The notes below the pieces were generated by a model. The model saw only the letters and a program-made list of their open reading frames with translations. It made no database searches and was not told the origin of the DNA. A stretch of 64,000 nucleotides of DNA. Source: Nostoc piscinale CENA21. GTDB lineage: Bacteria; Cyanobacteriota; Cyanobacteriia; Cyanobacteriales; Nostocaceae. This document shows, one piece after another, positions 25,265-35,276 of the stretch (position 1 is the stretch's first letter; each line of letters starts with the position of its first letter). The stretch lies in NCBI RefSeq assembly GCF_001298445.1, contig NZ_CP012036.1, positions 3,005,351-3,069,350 of the forward strand, given 5' to 3'. Made by a program: the position numbers and the translations under genes.

Positions 25265-27997
25265 ATGACTGCCATAAATTCAAGAACTAGCAACTCTCAA
25301 CTCGGTTTGAGTATGGCAGATGTGTTACTGTTACCGCCACAACAGCGCAAAATTGTCCAGTGGTTGATTAAGCGTCCTGATAGCGTTACCCTCACTCAAG
25401 TATCAATTCATTTAGATTTAAATCAACAAGCGACATTAGCTTTATTAGATGAATTAGTTGAATCAGGTTTTGTGCAGCAAATATTAACTGCTGGTGAGGT
25501 GAAATATCGCGTTAATTTGGCAGCAAAACGTGGTCTTCAACAACAAACTCTGCAACAAACCCTTGCACCAGGGAATCCTCTAGCAATTATTTTTAATCCT
25601 TCTGGTGATTATGCAATTCAAGCTGGGGGAAAATTTGAAATTAATGTCACTGTGACAAATAAAGGTCAAGAAAGTGCGTTAATTGATATTTTTATTGATG
25701 AATTATCGCCGCAATTAATTCAATGGTGTGATGCACCAAAGCAAAGGTTAGCACTAGGCCCTAATTCTGTGGGTGAGGTGTTATTTGAATTTCAAGTACC
25801 TGTAACAGCAATTCCTAGCACTTATAACTATACAATTGTTGTTGATGCGCCGTTACATTATCCTGAAGATACGCCAATTCGACATGGGGCAAAAATTCAG
25901 GTTTTACCTGCAATTGAAACGGTTGTTAGAGTTAGTGACCCGACTTTTAGCTTACTACCTTTAACTAGTTCGCGATCGCCTGCCAAAATTCCCCCAGGCG
26001 GAATCTTGCAAGTGAATGTCAATGTTCACAACCGTTCAGATAGGGTAGATAGATTTCGCCTCAGTTGTCTTGATTTACCCGAAGAGTGGGTGAGTATCCG
26101 CTATCCCGAAGGATTGGAAACAGCCGGACTTGTCATCCCCAATATGGGTTTGAACCTCAACCCTGGCGAGAAAGGAGAAATCTTACTTCAGTTCCAACCA
26201 CCACTAGGCGCAAACGCCGGACTTTATTACCCCAGCATCCGCCTATACTCCGCCAACAACCCTGATTTGATGCTGTTGGATGTGATTTATTGGGAAATTT
26301 TACCGTCTTACCTGCTGAATGCAGAAATGCTGATAGTAGTAAATCGGGTGAGACGCAAAGGTGGAACTTTTGAAGTTAAATTAACGAATGCGGGTAATAC
26401 TGTCAGAGAAATTACTTGTCAGGCGGTTCCTGTCGATGAAGATAAGGTATGTACTTACGTAACTTCGCCAACAGTTTTACGTGTATTACCTGGGGAAAAA
26501 GCTGCGACACAAGTGACAGTCACACCTGTGAAATGGTGGTATCGTCCCATGTTCGGCGCGGGAAGATTGCTGAATTTTCGCATTGAATTAGTAGATCAGC
26601 AACAAATACCTTTACCAAACCCCGCCTTACCCGGAAGCTTAATTTGGGAACCGCGTCCTTGGTGGCAATTTTTACTCGTATTACTGACGGCTTTAGGAAT
26701 TATTGGTGCGATCGCATTTTTGATTTGGTTGTGGTTATTCCGTCCCCCCACCGTTCCCAAAATTCTGCAATTTCTCTCCTCTGATTCTACTTATCAAGCA
26801 TCAAATAATGATTTTATTCGCTTAAGTTGGCAAATTCGCCACCCTAAAAAATTACAAACTTTATCTTTAACTGGCTTATTTGCTGATGGTACGGCGGCGG
26901 TGCAACCTGTAGTTTATACCTTTAATGGTAAACTGCCCAACGAGTTACAACCATTCTGCGAAATGGGTGCAGTATTAACTTGTTCTAACGTTCCTACCGA
27001 TGCGCGGAAACCAGGAGATTATACTTTTCAACTGCAAGCATTTGCTAAAGATAATCCTGACTTACCAGCAGACACAATTAAAACTAATACGATTAAAATT
27101 GTCCCCATTCCTCCACCTCAAGTTTTAGAATTTTCTCCAGCACAATCTGTTTACCAAGAAGTTAAACCTAGCACTACCAAAATTAGCCCAGACACCATTC
27201 GCCTCAACTGGAAAATTAACGATTTAGATAAGATAAAAGAATTACGAGTAATTGGGCGATCGCCTGAAAATTTAGTTAACAGTCCACTACAAACTTATAA
27301 TGTTAGTCAAGGTATACCAGACACCATCAAAGCCTTCTGTAACCAACAAGAAAATCTACTAAATTGTCGCAACATTCCTGCTAATAATCGCGGCGCAGGT
27401 GACTATATATTTGAACTGCAAGTTTTTACTAAAACTGACACAGATAAACCAAGTATTACTCAAAAAACAGACTTAGTAAAAGTCCAACCTCTACCCAGCA
27501 AAATTCTCGAATTTAAAATTGATGGTAACAACCCCTTACCCAAATATCCCATAGTAATTAATCCACTAAAACCAAACAAACCCCTCAACTTATCTTGGAA
27601 AGTCGAAGGTAGCAATAACATTAAAGTCGAACTTCTTCCCGCACCCGGAGATATCCCTCGTAACGGTACAATACCATACCCTGTTAATCAACAACCCAGC
27701 AGCGAAACCATCACTTTACAAGTCACTAATACTGCTGGTGAAAAAGTAACTCGTTCCGTCACCATCGAAACTTTTTTACCACCTAATTCCACAACCAATC
27801 AACCACAACTACCACAATTAGAAGGCGCAAAACCAGAAATTCCCACTCCACCCAACCCACCAACAACACAACCCCCCGGTACATCTCCCGGAACCTCACC
27901 ATCTCCAACCAACAACACCGCACCTAATCCTAACTCCCCCATACCATCCCAACCAGATAAACTCTCACCCTTAGAACTCCCCCCAGGATTTGATTAA
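25265..27997 (+). CDS. Winged-helix, Ig-like, single-span membrane protein with Fn3/Ig C-terminus
   Basis: The 910-residue protein begins with a winged-helix domain (about 15-95; LLPPQQRKIVQWLIKRPDSV, LALLDELVESGFVQQ). Ig-like domains follow (about 105-455; FEINVTVTNKGQESALIDIF), then one membrane helix near 465-493 (FLLVLLTALGIIGAIAFLIW). After it come three related repeats beginning PPTVPKILQFL, PPPQVLEFSP and PLPSKILEFKI, and a Pro/Thr/Asn-rich tail. The Ig and membrane layout matches the preceding WD40 protein, so the two probably form a pair at the same membrane. The role of the winged helix, DNA- or protein-binding, is not known. Confidence 0.8.
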   Translation: MTAINSRTSNSQLGLSMADVLLLPPQQRKIVQWLIKRPDSVTLTQVSIHLDLNQQATLALLDELVESGFVQQILTAGEVKYRVNLAAKRGLQQQTLQQTLAPGNPLAIIFNPSGDYAIQAGGKFEINVTVTNKGQESALIDIFIDELSPQLIQWCDAPKQRLALGPNSVGEVLFEFQVPVTAIPSTYNYTIVVDAPLHYPEDTPIRHGAKIQVLPAIETVVRVSDPTFSLLPLTSSRSPAKIPPGGILQVNVNVHNRSDRVDRFRLSCLDLPEEWVSIRYPEGLETAGLVIPNMGLNLNPGEKGEILLQFQPPLGANAGLYYPSIRLYSANNPDLMLLDVIYWEILPSYLLNAEMLIVVNRVRRKGGTFEVKLTNAGNTVREITCQAVPVDEDKVCTYVTSPTVLRVLPGEKAATQVTVTPVKWWYRPMFGAGRLLNFRIELVDQQQIPLPNPALPGSLIWEPRPWWQFLLVLLTALGIIGAIAFLIWLWLFRPPTVPKILQFLSSDSTYQASNNDFIRLSWQIRHPKKLQTLSLTGLFADGTAAVQPVVYTFNGKLPNELQPFCEMGAVLTCSNVPTDARKPGDYTFQLQAFAKDNPDLPADTIKTNTIKIVPIPPPQVLEFSPAQSVYQEVKPSTTKISPDTIRLNWKINDLDKIKELRVIGRSPENLVNSPLQTYNVSQGIPDTIKAFCNQQENLLNCRNIPANNRGAGDYIFELQVFTKTDTDKPSITQKTDLVKVQPLPSKILEFKIDGNNPLPKYPIVINPLKPNKPLNLSWKVEGSNNIKVELLPAPGDIPRNGTIPYPVNQQPSSETITLQVTNTAGEKVTRSVTIETFLPPNSTTNQPQLPQLEGAKPEIPTPPNPPTTQPPGTSPGTSPSPTNNTAPNPNSPIPSQPDKLSPLELPPGFD

Positions 27998-28054
27998 CAC
28001 GAATCTCTCAATTTCCTCTCTGCGCCTCTGTGTCTCTGTGTGAGATAAAAAAAC

Positions 28055-30403
28055 ATGAAACTCCATCTATTATTAACAATAACCCTCCTCCTCCTCTTCC
28101 CTCTTCCCGCTAACTCCAACCAATCAATAGACGCACAACAATATCGCGCCAACTTACTCTTAAACCTTGGTAATAGACAACTCACAAACGGACAATTTAA
28201 ATCAGCCTTAGCATCCTTACAAGAATCACTCAAACTATATCAAATAACAGGCGATCGCACCGGAGAAGCCACCGCACTATTTCGCATTGCTGACGCTTAC
28301 TTTACTCTCGGTAGATATAGAACTGCGATTAATTTTTACAAACAAAGTTTACAGTTAACTCAAGACTTTGCTAATCAATCAATGACAGTGCAAATTTTTG
28401 AACACCTCAGCAATACATATACTAATCTGGGCGATGAAAAGTTAGCTAAAAAATATCAAGAACAAGCAACAGCACTCAAAAAAGATATTGGTAATCCCGA
28501 TAGAGAAGCAGCTTTTTTAGGTAATGTTGGTTTAGACCATGATGCTGTAACCGAGTATAAACAAGCGATTGCTTTTTATTCCCAACAATTCACAACGGCC
28601 AAGGAAAATAATAACTATCAACTGCAAATTGATTCCTTACAAAACCTCGCTGCAACTTATCGTAAATTAGGGCAATATTCCCAGGCGATCGCAATTTACC
28701 AACAACAGTTAAAATTAGCCCAGGAATTAAACAATAATACCATAGTTAGTTTGACTTTTAAACAGATAGCTGAGACCTACCAAACTCAAGGTGATTTTAA
28801 AGCTGCGATCGCATTTTATCAACAACAGCTACAACTTACCGATAAAACCCAAAAATCTGAAGTCATCCGACAACTAGGACGCGCTTACACTTTTGCCAAG
28901 GAATACGAGCAAGCGATCGCATTATATCAAGAACAATTAAACTCTGCCAAAGCTAATAAAGATAATTACACCCAAGGTACAGCTTTAAATAACTTAGCTT
29001 TTGTTTATCTCAATTCCAACAAATTCGATGAAGCGAAAACGATACTAGAAGCAAGTATAAAAACTTGGACATCTCTACGGTTAGATTTAGGTAACACAAT
29101 TGATTACGCGACGGAACAAAACAATACCTATCGCTTACTACAACAAATTTTAATTACCCAAAATCAGCCAGAAGCCGCCTTAAAAATAGCGGAACAAGGC
29201 AGTATTATGACATTCTTACAATTAATGGGAATGCGGTTAGATTCTGAGCCTAAAGATAATAATTTAAAAGTTGCCCACAAGTCAATTATTATACCAACAA
29301 TTATTGATATTCAAAAAATTGCAAAATCAAAAAAAGCTACTTTAGTTAAATATTCTATTATCCCTGATGATGGCTTATATATTTGGGTAATCCAGCCTAC
29401 AGGTAAAATTACATTCCGCAAAGTCAAACCCACACCAGAAAATACCTTTACTTCAACCCAAAATATCTCCGAAATAGTTGCCAGCATTCCTAAATATTTA
29501 GGAATAAATAGTCAAGAAAATCAAGCCAAACAGCTTGTTAATCCGTTATTACAATTACATCAACTATTAATTAAACCCATTATTGATTTATTACCAGAAA
29601 ATCCTCAGACCCCAGTAATTTTTATTACCCAAGATGAATTACACTTTGTACCTTTCTCCGCTTTAATTGATATTTCTGGTAAATATTTAATTGAAAAACA
29701 CCCAATCTCAACTGTACCAGCAATTCAAATCTTGCAGTTAGCCAAAGAGCAACGAAGTAGAACAGGTGGGAGTAAAGTTGTGGTTGTGGGTAATCCTACC
29801 ATGCCAAAAATTTCCCACGCAATTAATCAAGCACCGCAACCTTTACCACAACTCATAAATTCCGAACAAGAAGCTTTAGCTGTTGCTGATTTATTTAAAA
29901 CCAAAGCTTTCATCGGTAGTCAAGCAAGTAAAGCCGCAATACTACCTTTATTACCCAAAGCCAAAATCATTCATTTAGCAACTTATGGCGTATTAGATGA
30001 TATCAAAAGACAAGGTATCCCTGGCGGAATTGCTTTAGCTGGAGAAAATACCGGACTCCTCACCGCCAGCGAAATTCTGAACTTATATAATCAACCAAAA
30101 GGCAAACGTTTACACGCGAGGTTAGCTTTTATCAGTGCTGGCGAACCAGGACATGGTAGCATAGGCAACGGTGTGCTGGGTTTATCTCTAGCACTAATGA
30201 CATCTGGCGTACCTAGTGTGATTGTCTCACAATGGGCAGCACCAGATACACCAACATCTGTGTTAACTACTGAATTTTATCGCCAGTTAAAGCAAAACCC
30301 GAATAAAGCCCAAGCATTACAACAGGCGATGTTAGCCACTATGAAGCAGTACCCTAATCCCAAAGATTGGGCAGGATTTAATTTAATAGGAGAATTACAT
30401 TAA
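28055..30403 (+). CDS. Exported TPR-CHAT protein with lost catalytic residues
   Basis: The 782-residue protein has a signal peptide (LLLTITLLLLFPLPANS), about eight tetratricopeptide repeats (residues 28-330; LGQYSQAIAIYQQQLKLAQE is typical) and a C-terminal CHAT domain. In CHAT proteases, relatives of caspases and separases, the diad is in HLATHG and LSACxTG motifs. Here these read HLATYGVLDD and ISAGEPGHG, so the active His is Tyr and the Cys is Gly. It is therefore probably a non-proteolytic binding protein. The TpsB gene follows, a pairing known in cyanobacteria. A 57-base repeat gap separates it from the CIS genes. Confidence 0.88.
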   Translation: MKLHLLLTITLLLLFPLPANSNQSIDAQQYRANLLLNLGNRQLTNGQFKSALASLQESLKLYQITGDRTGEATALFRIADAYFTLGRYRTAINFYKQSLQLTQDFANQSMTVQIFEHLSNTYTNLGDEKLAKKYQEQATALKKDIGNPDREAAFLGNVGLDHDAVTEYKQAIAFYSQQFTTAKENNNYQLQIDSLQNLAATYRKLGQYSQAIAIYQQQLKLAQELNNNTIVSLTFKQIAETYQTQGDFKAAIAFYQQQLQLTDKTQKSEVIRQLGRAYTFAKEYEQAIALYQEQLNSAKANKDNYTQGTALNNLAFVYLNSNKFDEAKTILEASIKTWTSLRLDLGNTIDYATEQNNTYRLLQQILITQNQPEAALKIAEQGSIMTFLQLMGMRLDSEPKDNNLKVAHKSIIIPTIIDIQKIAKSKKATLVKYSIIPDDGLYIWVIQPTGKITFRKVKPTPENTFTSTQNISEIVASIPKYLGINSQENQAKQLVNPLLQLHQLLIKPIIDLLPENPQTPVIFITQDELHFVPFSALIDISGKYLIEKHPISTVPAIQILQLAKEQRSRTGGSKVVVVGNPTMPKISHAINQAPQPLPQLINSEQEALAVADLFKTKAFIGSQASKAAILPLLPKAKIIHLATYGVLDDIKRQGIPGGIALAGENTGLLTASEILNLYNQPKGKRLHARLAFISAGEPGHGSIGNGVLGLSLALMTSGVPSVIVSQWAAPDTPTSVLTTEFYRQLKQNPNKAQALQQAMLATMKQYPNPKDWAGFNLIGELH

Positions 30404-30488
30404 AAAATAATAAAAAAGATACACAATCAAGTAAAACCAGAAACAATAAATCTTACATAGGAATGATTTTTTATAACCAAAATTTAAA

Positions 30489-32243
30489 ATGTCAAATTTA
30501 AAATCTACCGTTTATTTTGGGGCATTCAAAAAATACATACATTGGCTATCTATTAGCCTGATTTTTAGTTGTGCTTGTGTCATTTTAGCTTCGCCATCAT
30601 TAGCACAAGCACCAAATCCCCAAGGAGATCCAAACCAAGACCGCTTTCCCCAGCCAGGAACAACGCCAGAACCCTTACCACCAGAATCACAACCCCCCAT
30701 ACAACCAACCCCAACACCAACTCCCGAAACTCCACACCCAGACAATTCTCAAACTATTAAAGTAGAAAAAATCAATGTTACTGGGAGTACAATTTTCCGT
30801 CCAGAGAGATTCCAGTCAATTACTCAGCCTGTAGAAGGGCGTGAAGTCACAGTCGAAGAACTACGTAAAGTAGCGGATGCAATCACGCAACTGTACCTTG
30901 ACCAAGGCTACATTACTTCTAGGGCAATTCTGGTAGACCAAACCGTTAATAATGGGGTAGTAGAAATTCGGGTCATTGAAGGGACAATCGAAAAAATTGA
31001 AGTTCAAGGTACAAGACGGTTAAATCCTGAATATGTGCGTAGTCGTGTAGCATTAGGCGCAGGTAAGCCGCTTTTGACTGCTGCATTAGAAGACCAATTA
31101 AGATTACTCCGGGCTGACCCTTTATTTTCTAACGTCGAAGCTAGTTTACGGGCGGGTAGTGGAGTTGGTCAAAGTATTTTGATAGTGCGTGTTACTGAAG
31201 CACAACCCTTCAACGCAGCTTTGACTGTTGATAATTATTCTCCTCCTAGCATTGGTTCGGAAAGATTGGGCGTGAATGCTAGTTATCGCAACCTTTCTGG
31301 TCTGGGTGATGAATTTAGTGCGGCCTATTATTTAACAACCAGGGGAGGCGCAAATATTTTTGATTTTAATTATCGCCTACCTCTAAACCCGATGGATGGC
31401 ACTTTACAACTGCGAACCTCATTCAATGATACGAATGTGGTGCAAGAACCATTTGCGGCTTTTGATATCAGTGGAGAATCGCAACTCTACGAAATTAGTT
31501 TTAGACAACCATTAATTAGAACACCCCGTGAAGAATTTGCCTTATCTTTAGGTTTTGCGGTGCAGAATGGACAAACCTTTACCTTTGCAGGGCCGACACC
31601 CTTTGGTTTTGGGCCAGATGAGGAAGGTAACAGTCGCACCCGTGTAATTAAATTTGGTCAAGATTATGTAGTGCGGGATCTTAACGGTGCTTGGGCATTG
31701 CGATCGCTATTTAGTTTCGGTCTTGGTATATTTGATGCTACCAGCAATCCCAATCCAATCCCCGACGGACAATTTTTTAGCTGGTTAGCACAAGCGCAAC
31801 GAGTCCAACGCCTGGGTACAGATAGCATATTAGTCGCCCAAGCCGAATTACAACTAACCCCTAATGCTTTGTTACCCGCCCAGCAATTTGTAGTCGGTGG
31901 TGGTCAGTCAGTACGCGGTTATCGCCAAAACGTCCGGGCTGGTGATAATGGTGTGCGCTTCACCGTCGAAAACCGCCTAACAGTCCAACGCGACGCATCC
32001 GGTAATTCTACACTGCAAGTTGCGCCTTTCTTTGATATGGCTTATGTCTGGAATGTGGATGATAACCCCAACACTTTACAACGACAAAAATTTATTGCAG
32101 GTATTGGACTGGGCGTATTATTTCAACCAATACCACAGCTTGATATTAAACTTGATTACGGATATCCCTTGATAGACTTAGATGACCGGGGAAGCAACGC
32201 CCAAGATGATGGTTTTTACTTCAGCGTTGGCTATCGGTTGTAG
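30489..32243 (+). CDS. TpsB outer-membrane transporter (ShlB/FhaC/HecB family)
   Basis: The 584-residue protein has a signal peptide (WLSISLIFSCACVILASPSL), a Pro-rich linker, two POTRA domains (IKVEKINVTGSTIFRPERFQ, then IEKIEVQGTRRLNPEYVRSR) and a beta-barrel with the L6 motif VVGGGQSVRGYRQNVRAGDN. TpsB proteins secrete large TpsA beta-helix proteins across the outer membrane. The final strand ends YFSVGYRL, Leu rather than the usual Phe. No TpsA substrate is in the window. The upstream TPR-CHAT gene is the only candidate functional partner nearby. Confidence 0.9.
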   Translation: MSNLKSTVYFGAFKKYIHWLSISLIFSCACVILASPSLAQAPNPQGDPNQDRFPQPGTTPEPLPPESQPPIQPTPTPTPETPHPDNSQTIKVEKINVTGSTIFRPERFQSITQPVEGREVTVEELRKVADAITQLYLDQGYITSRAILVDQTVNNGVVEIRVIEGTIEKIEVQGTRRLNPEYVRSRVALGAGKPLLTAALEDQLRLLRADPLFSNVEASLRAGSGVGQSILIVRVTEAQPFNAALTVDNYSPPSIGSERLGVNASYRNLSGLGDEFSAAYYLTTRGGANIFDFNYRLPLNPMDGTLQLRTSFNDTNVVQEPFAAFDISGESQLYEISFRQPLIRTPREEFALSLGFAVQNGQTFTFAGPTPFGFGPDEEGNSRTRVIKFGQDYVVRDLNGAWALRSLFSFGLGIFDATSNPNPIPDGQFFSWLAQAQRVQRLGTDSILVAQAELQLTPNALLPAQQFVVGGGQSVRGYRQNVRAGDNGVRFTVENRLTVQRDASGNSTLQVAPFFDMAYVWNVDDNPNTLQRQKFIAGIGLGVLFQPIPQLDIKLDYGYPLIDLDDRGSNAQDDGFYFSVGYRL

Positions 32244-32640
32244 AGGCTAGACATCCTCAGCACATAGCCTTCAGACTGAAGTCTGGGGCTACACAAACTA
32301 AACCCGCCTACGCGGGTTCAAAACATAATTATTTTCTAAAGAAAAAATAAAGATTGAGATCGCAATTTTTAAAATATAGTAAATTAAAAATTAATCTCCT
32401 GTATAAAGTCATTTCAAGTCAAAATCCAACAGGGGTTGCGCTACATTTAAAACCTGAAAACTAGTATTTCAGCATTATTAATCATCGAAAAAAGTGTTCT
32501 ATAAAACAAAATTGAGTTTTGAATTATCAGCTTACAAAAATTAATTTCAGGTTTCCTAATTGTTGTAAAGGTGAAATATCTACTACATCTCAAAAGAAAC
32601 AAACAACTTTAACAATTCACCTTATTCATCAGAATTGATT
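32244..32640. other. Intergenic region with two repeat hairpins, otherwise AT-rich
   Basis: After the TpsB stop codon lie two hairpins: TAGCC-TT-CAGAC-TGAA-GTCTG-G-GGCTA (32265-32291), and AACCCGC-CTAC-GCGGGTT (32301-32318). Both look like a dispersed cyanobacterial repeat and may terminate transcription. The remaining 320 bases to the SDR gene are AT-rich with no gene. Confidence 0.65.
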
Positions 32641-33456
32641 ATGACATCAATAGCAGGTAAAACAGTACTCTTAACTGGAGCATCTGGCGGTATTGGTTCA
32701 TTTATTGCGCGTGCTTTAGCAAAGGAGAAAGCGACAATCATTGCTGTTTCTCGTTCCCAAGCAAAGTTAGATGAAATTTGTACAGAAATAGAAGCTTTGG
32801 GTGGTAGAGGAATTGGCATTGAATTTGATATTAGCCAAGTAGCAGAATTGCCAAAATTAATTCAGCAAATTAATCAAGTCTCAGGTCAAATTGATATTTT
32901 AATTAATAACGCTGCTGTTGAAAAATATCGACCTTTCCAGCACTATGCTCTCCAAGATATTCAGTCTACTTTGACCACGAATTTAATTGCAGGTATGGAA
33001 TTAACACGCTTGATTTTACCAAGTATGTTAGCTCGTAATAGTGGTCATATTGTGAATATTGCCTCTGGTTCTGGTAAAAAAGGAATGCCATACAACAGTA
33101 TTTATTCAGCTAGTAAAGCAGGATTGATTATGTGGACTGATGCTTTACGCCAAGAGTTAGCTGATACCAATATTGGCGTGTCTGTAGTTTGTCCTGGATA
33201 TACTGCAACTGGGATGTTTTCAGCTTTGGGAGTACCTGCGCCTAGTTTAGCGCGTGTTGCTCCACCACAAGAAGTTGCGATCGCAATTTTAAACGCCATC
33301 AAGCAAAATCAAGCCGAAGTCATTTTAGATGGGTTAGTTTCCAAGCTTTTATTTTCTAATTTCCAGCTTTTTCCTAAATTTGGTGACTTAGTTTTTAAAT
33401 GGATAGGTGTCACTAAACTCAACAAAAATTGTGCTGAAAAGCAAATGCGAAGTTGA
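32641..33456 (+). CDS. Short-chain dehydrogenase/reductase
   Basis: The 271-residue classical SDR has the cofactor motif TGASGGIGSFIARALAKE near residue 14, the NNA strand (ILINNAAVEKY), the catalytic Ser region (VNIASGSGKKG) and YSASKAG with the active Tyr and Lys. The basic residues after the glycine motif (AVSRSQAKL) favour NADP. The substrate is unknown. A GMC oxidoreductase gene follows on the same strand but is separated by a 140-base repeat element. The ATG at 32641 is preferred to the TTG at 32635. Confidence 0.9.
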   Translation: MTSIAGKTVLLTGASGGIGSFIARALAKEKATIIAVSRSQAKLDEICTEIEALGGRGIGIEFDISQVAELPKLIQQINQVSGQIDILINNAAVEKYRPFQHYALQDIQSTLTTNLIAGMELTRLILPSMLARNSGHIVNIASGSGKKGMPYNSIYSASKAGLIMWTDALRQELADTNIGVSVVCPGYTATGMFSALGVPAPSLARVAPPQEVAIAILNAIKQNQAEVILDGLVSKLLFSNFQLFPKFGDLVFKWIGVTKLNKNCAEKQMRS

Positions 33457-33458
33457 TA

Positions 33459-33598
33459 ATACCAATTATATGTGAGATTGCATTTAATCTTTTATCTCTT
33501 CTTTCTTTGTGTTCTACCCTTCGGGAAGCCGCTATCGCGTCTATGCGCCCTTTGTGGTTCGTTCTTTAATTCAGTGCATCTTCATACAGAATTGGTAT
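33459..33598. repeat. MITE-like element with ATACCAATT terminal inverted repeats
   Basis: A 140-base element begins with ATACCAATT (33459-33467) and ends with AATTGGTAT (33590-33598). The interior has no gene and includes ACCCTTCGGGAAGCCGC. Such AT-rich ended elements are frequent in Nostocales genomes. No flanking target duplication is obvious. Confidence 0.6.
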
Positions 33599-33669
33599 AA
33601 CTACTAATTTAGTCTGACTCCTGAATTCTAACTTCTGAATTCTTATCCAATTAACAGGTTTACATATCA

Positions 33670-35213
33670 ATGTCGAATAATCATTATGATGTTATCATCA
33701 TCGGCACTGGGGCTGGTGGTGGAACTTTAGCATACAAGTTAGCTCCTAGCGGTAAGAAAATTTTAGTGCTAGAACAAGGGACTTTTTTTACCTAGAGAAA
33801 AAAAACAATTGGGACACCAAACAAGTATTACAAAAAAACTACTATCGTACTAGCGATATTTGGTATGACCAAGATAATAAACCCATCAATCCAGCCGCAC
33901 ATTATTATGTAGGTGGCAATACAAAATTCTATGGCGGTGCGTTGTTTAGATTACGCACAAAAGACTTTGAAGAAGTAATTCATCAAGGCGGAATTTCACC
34001 TGCATGGCCATTAAAATATCAAGACTTTTCTCCTTATTACGACCAAGCAGAAAAACTTTACGAAGTACATGGTAAACGTGGTTTAGACCCGACGGAACCA
34101 CCCACAAATTATGATTATCCCTTTCCTGCTATTAGTCACGAACCTTACGTTCAAGAACTATATTTAGGGCTAAAAAATCAAGGTTTACATCCATTTTATT
34201 TACCTCTCGCCATTAAACTCAACGAAGTCAACCGTCATTTAAGTGCTTGCATTCGTTGTGACACTTGTGATGGTTTTCCCTGCATGGTTCATGCTAAAGG
34301 TGATGCGGAAGTTAATGGTATGCGTCCAGCGATCGCCTATAATAATCTCACATTAATTACGCAAGCCAAAGTTGTTCGCTTACACACTAGTCCATCTGGC
34401 AGAGAAGTTACAAAAGTAGAAGCAGAAATTCAAGGTCAGTCACAAATATTTTCTGGCAATATTGTAGTTTTGGCTGGAGGTGCAATTAATTCCGCCGCAT
34501 TATTACTCAAATCTGCTAACGATAAACACCCCCAAGGTTTAGCCAATAGTTCAAAACTTGTAGGGCGAAATTATATGGTACATAATTGTGCAGTCGTCAT
34601 GACCTTAAGCACAAAACCAAACCCTACAGTTTTTCCTAAAACTCTAGCAATAACTGATTTTTATTGGGGTGAACATGATTTTCACTATCCAATGGGCAGC
34701 ATCCAATCACTGGGTAACATCCATAAAGATAGAATTATCGCCTATGGGCCGCCATTAATGCCCAATATTGTTGCCGAGAAAATAGCGAATCATTCTCTGG
34801 CTTGGTGGGTAATGAATGAAGATTTACCCGATGTAAATAATCGGATATCTGTGCAAGATGATAAAATTTTTATTAACTATCAAAATAATAATCAAATAGC
34901 TTTTAATCGCTTAATTCAACGCTGGATTACAACTTTAAAATCACTTGACCAAACTGCACCCAATCAACAATTTTCATTACACATCACTCAAAATCTCGGC
35001 TTAGATGCTGTCGGTCATCAATGCGGTACTTGCCGTTTTGGCGAAAATCCCCAAACCTCTGTTTTAGATATTAATTGCCGTACCCATGATATTGATAATC
35101 TTTATGTTGTTGATGGCAGCTTTTTTCCTTCTAGTGCTGCTGTTAACCCATCGCTCACAATTATGGCCAATGCTTTGCGCGTAGGCGAACATTTATTAGA
35201 AAGAATTAAATGA
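33670..35213 (+). pseudogene. GMC-family FAD oxidoreductase, split by two single-base insertions
   Basis: The frame from ATG 33670 reads the FAD-binding motif IIIGTGAGGGTLAYKLAPSG and then hits TAG at 33793. The rest (NNWDTKQVLQKNYYRTSDIW onwards, to HQCGTCRFGENPQ and DGSFFPSSAAVNPSLTIMAN) is in another frame. Removing one T from the T7 run at 33783-33789 and one A from the A8 run at 33798-33805 restores ...QGTFLPREKNNWD, giving about 513 residues with all GMC motifs. It is either a young pseudogene or affected by sequencing errors. The intact enzyme would oxidise an alcohol or sugar, perhaps with the neighbouring SDR. Confidence 0.82.
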
Positions 35214-35276
35214 CTCTCCAAGAATCAGGGTGTAGGGATGGAAGGGTACAAGGGTCTAAGGGTGTAGGGGTGTAAA

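Noticed and set aside
33783..33805. Programmed frameshifting in the GMC gene
   Set aside because: Two separate insertions would be needed and no slippery site with a pseudoknot is seen; decay or sequencing error is simpler.
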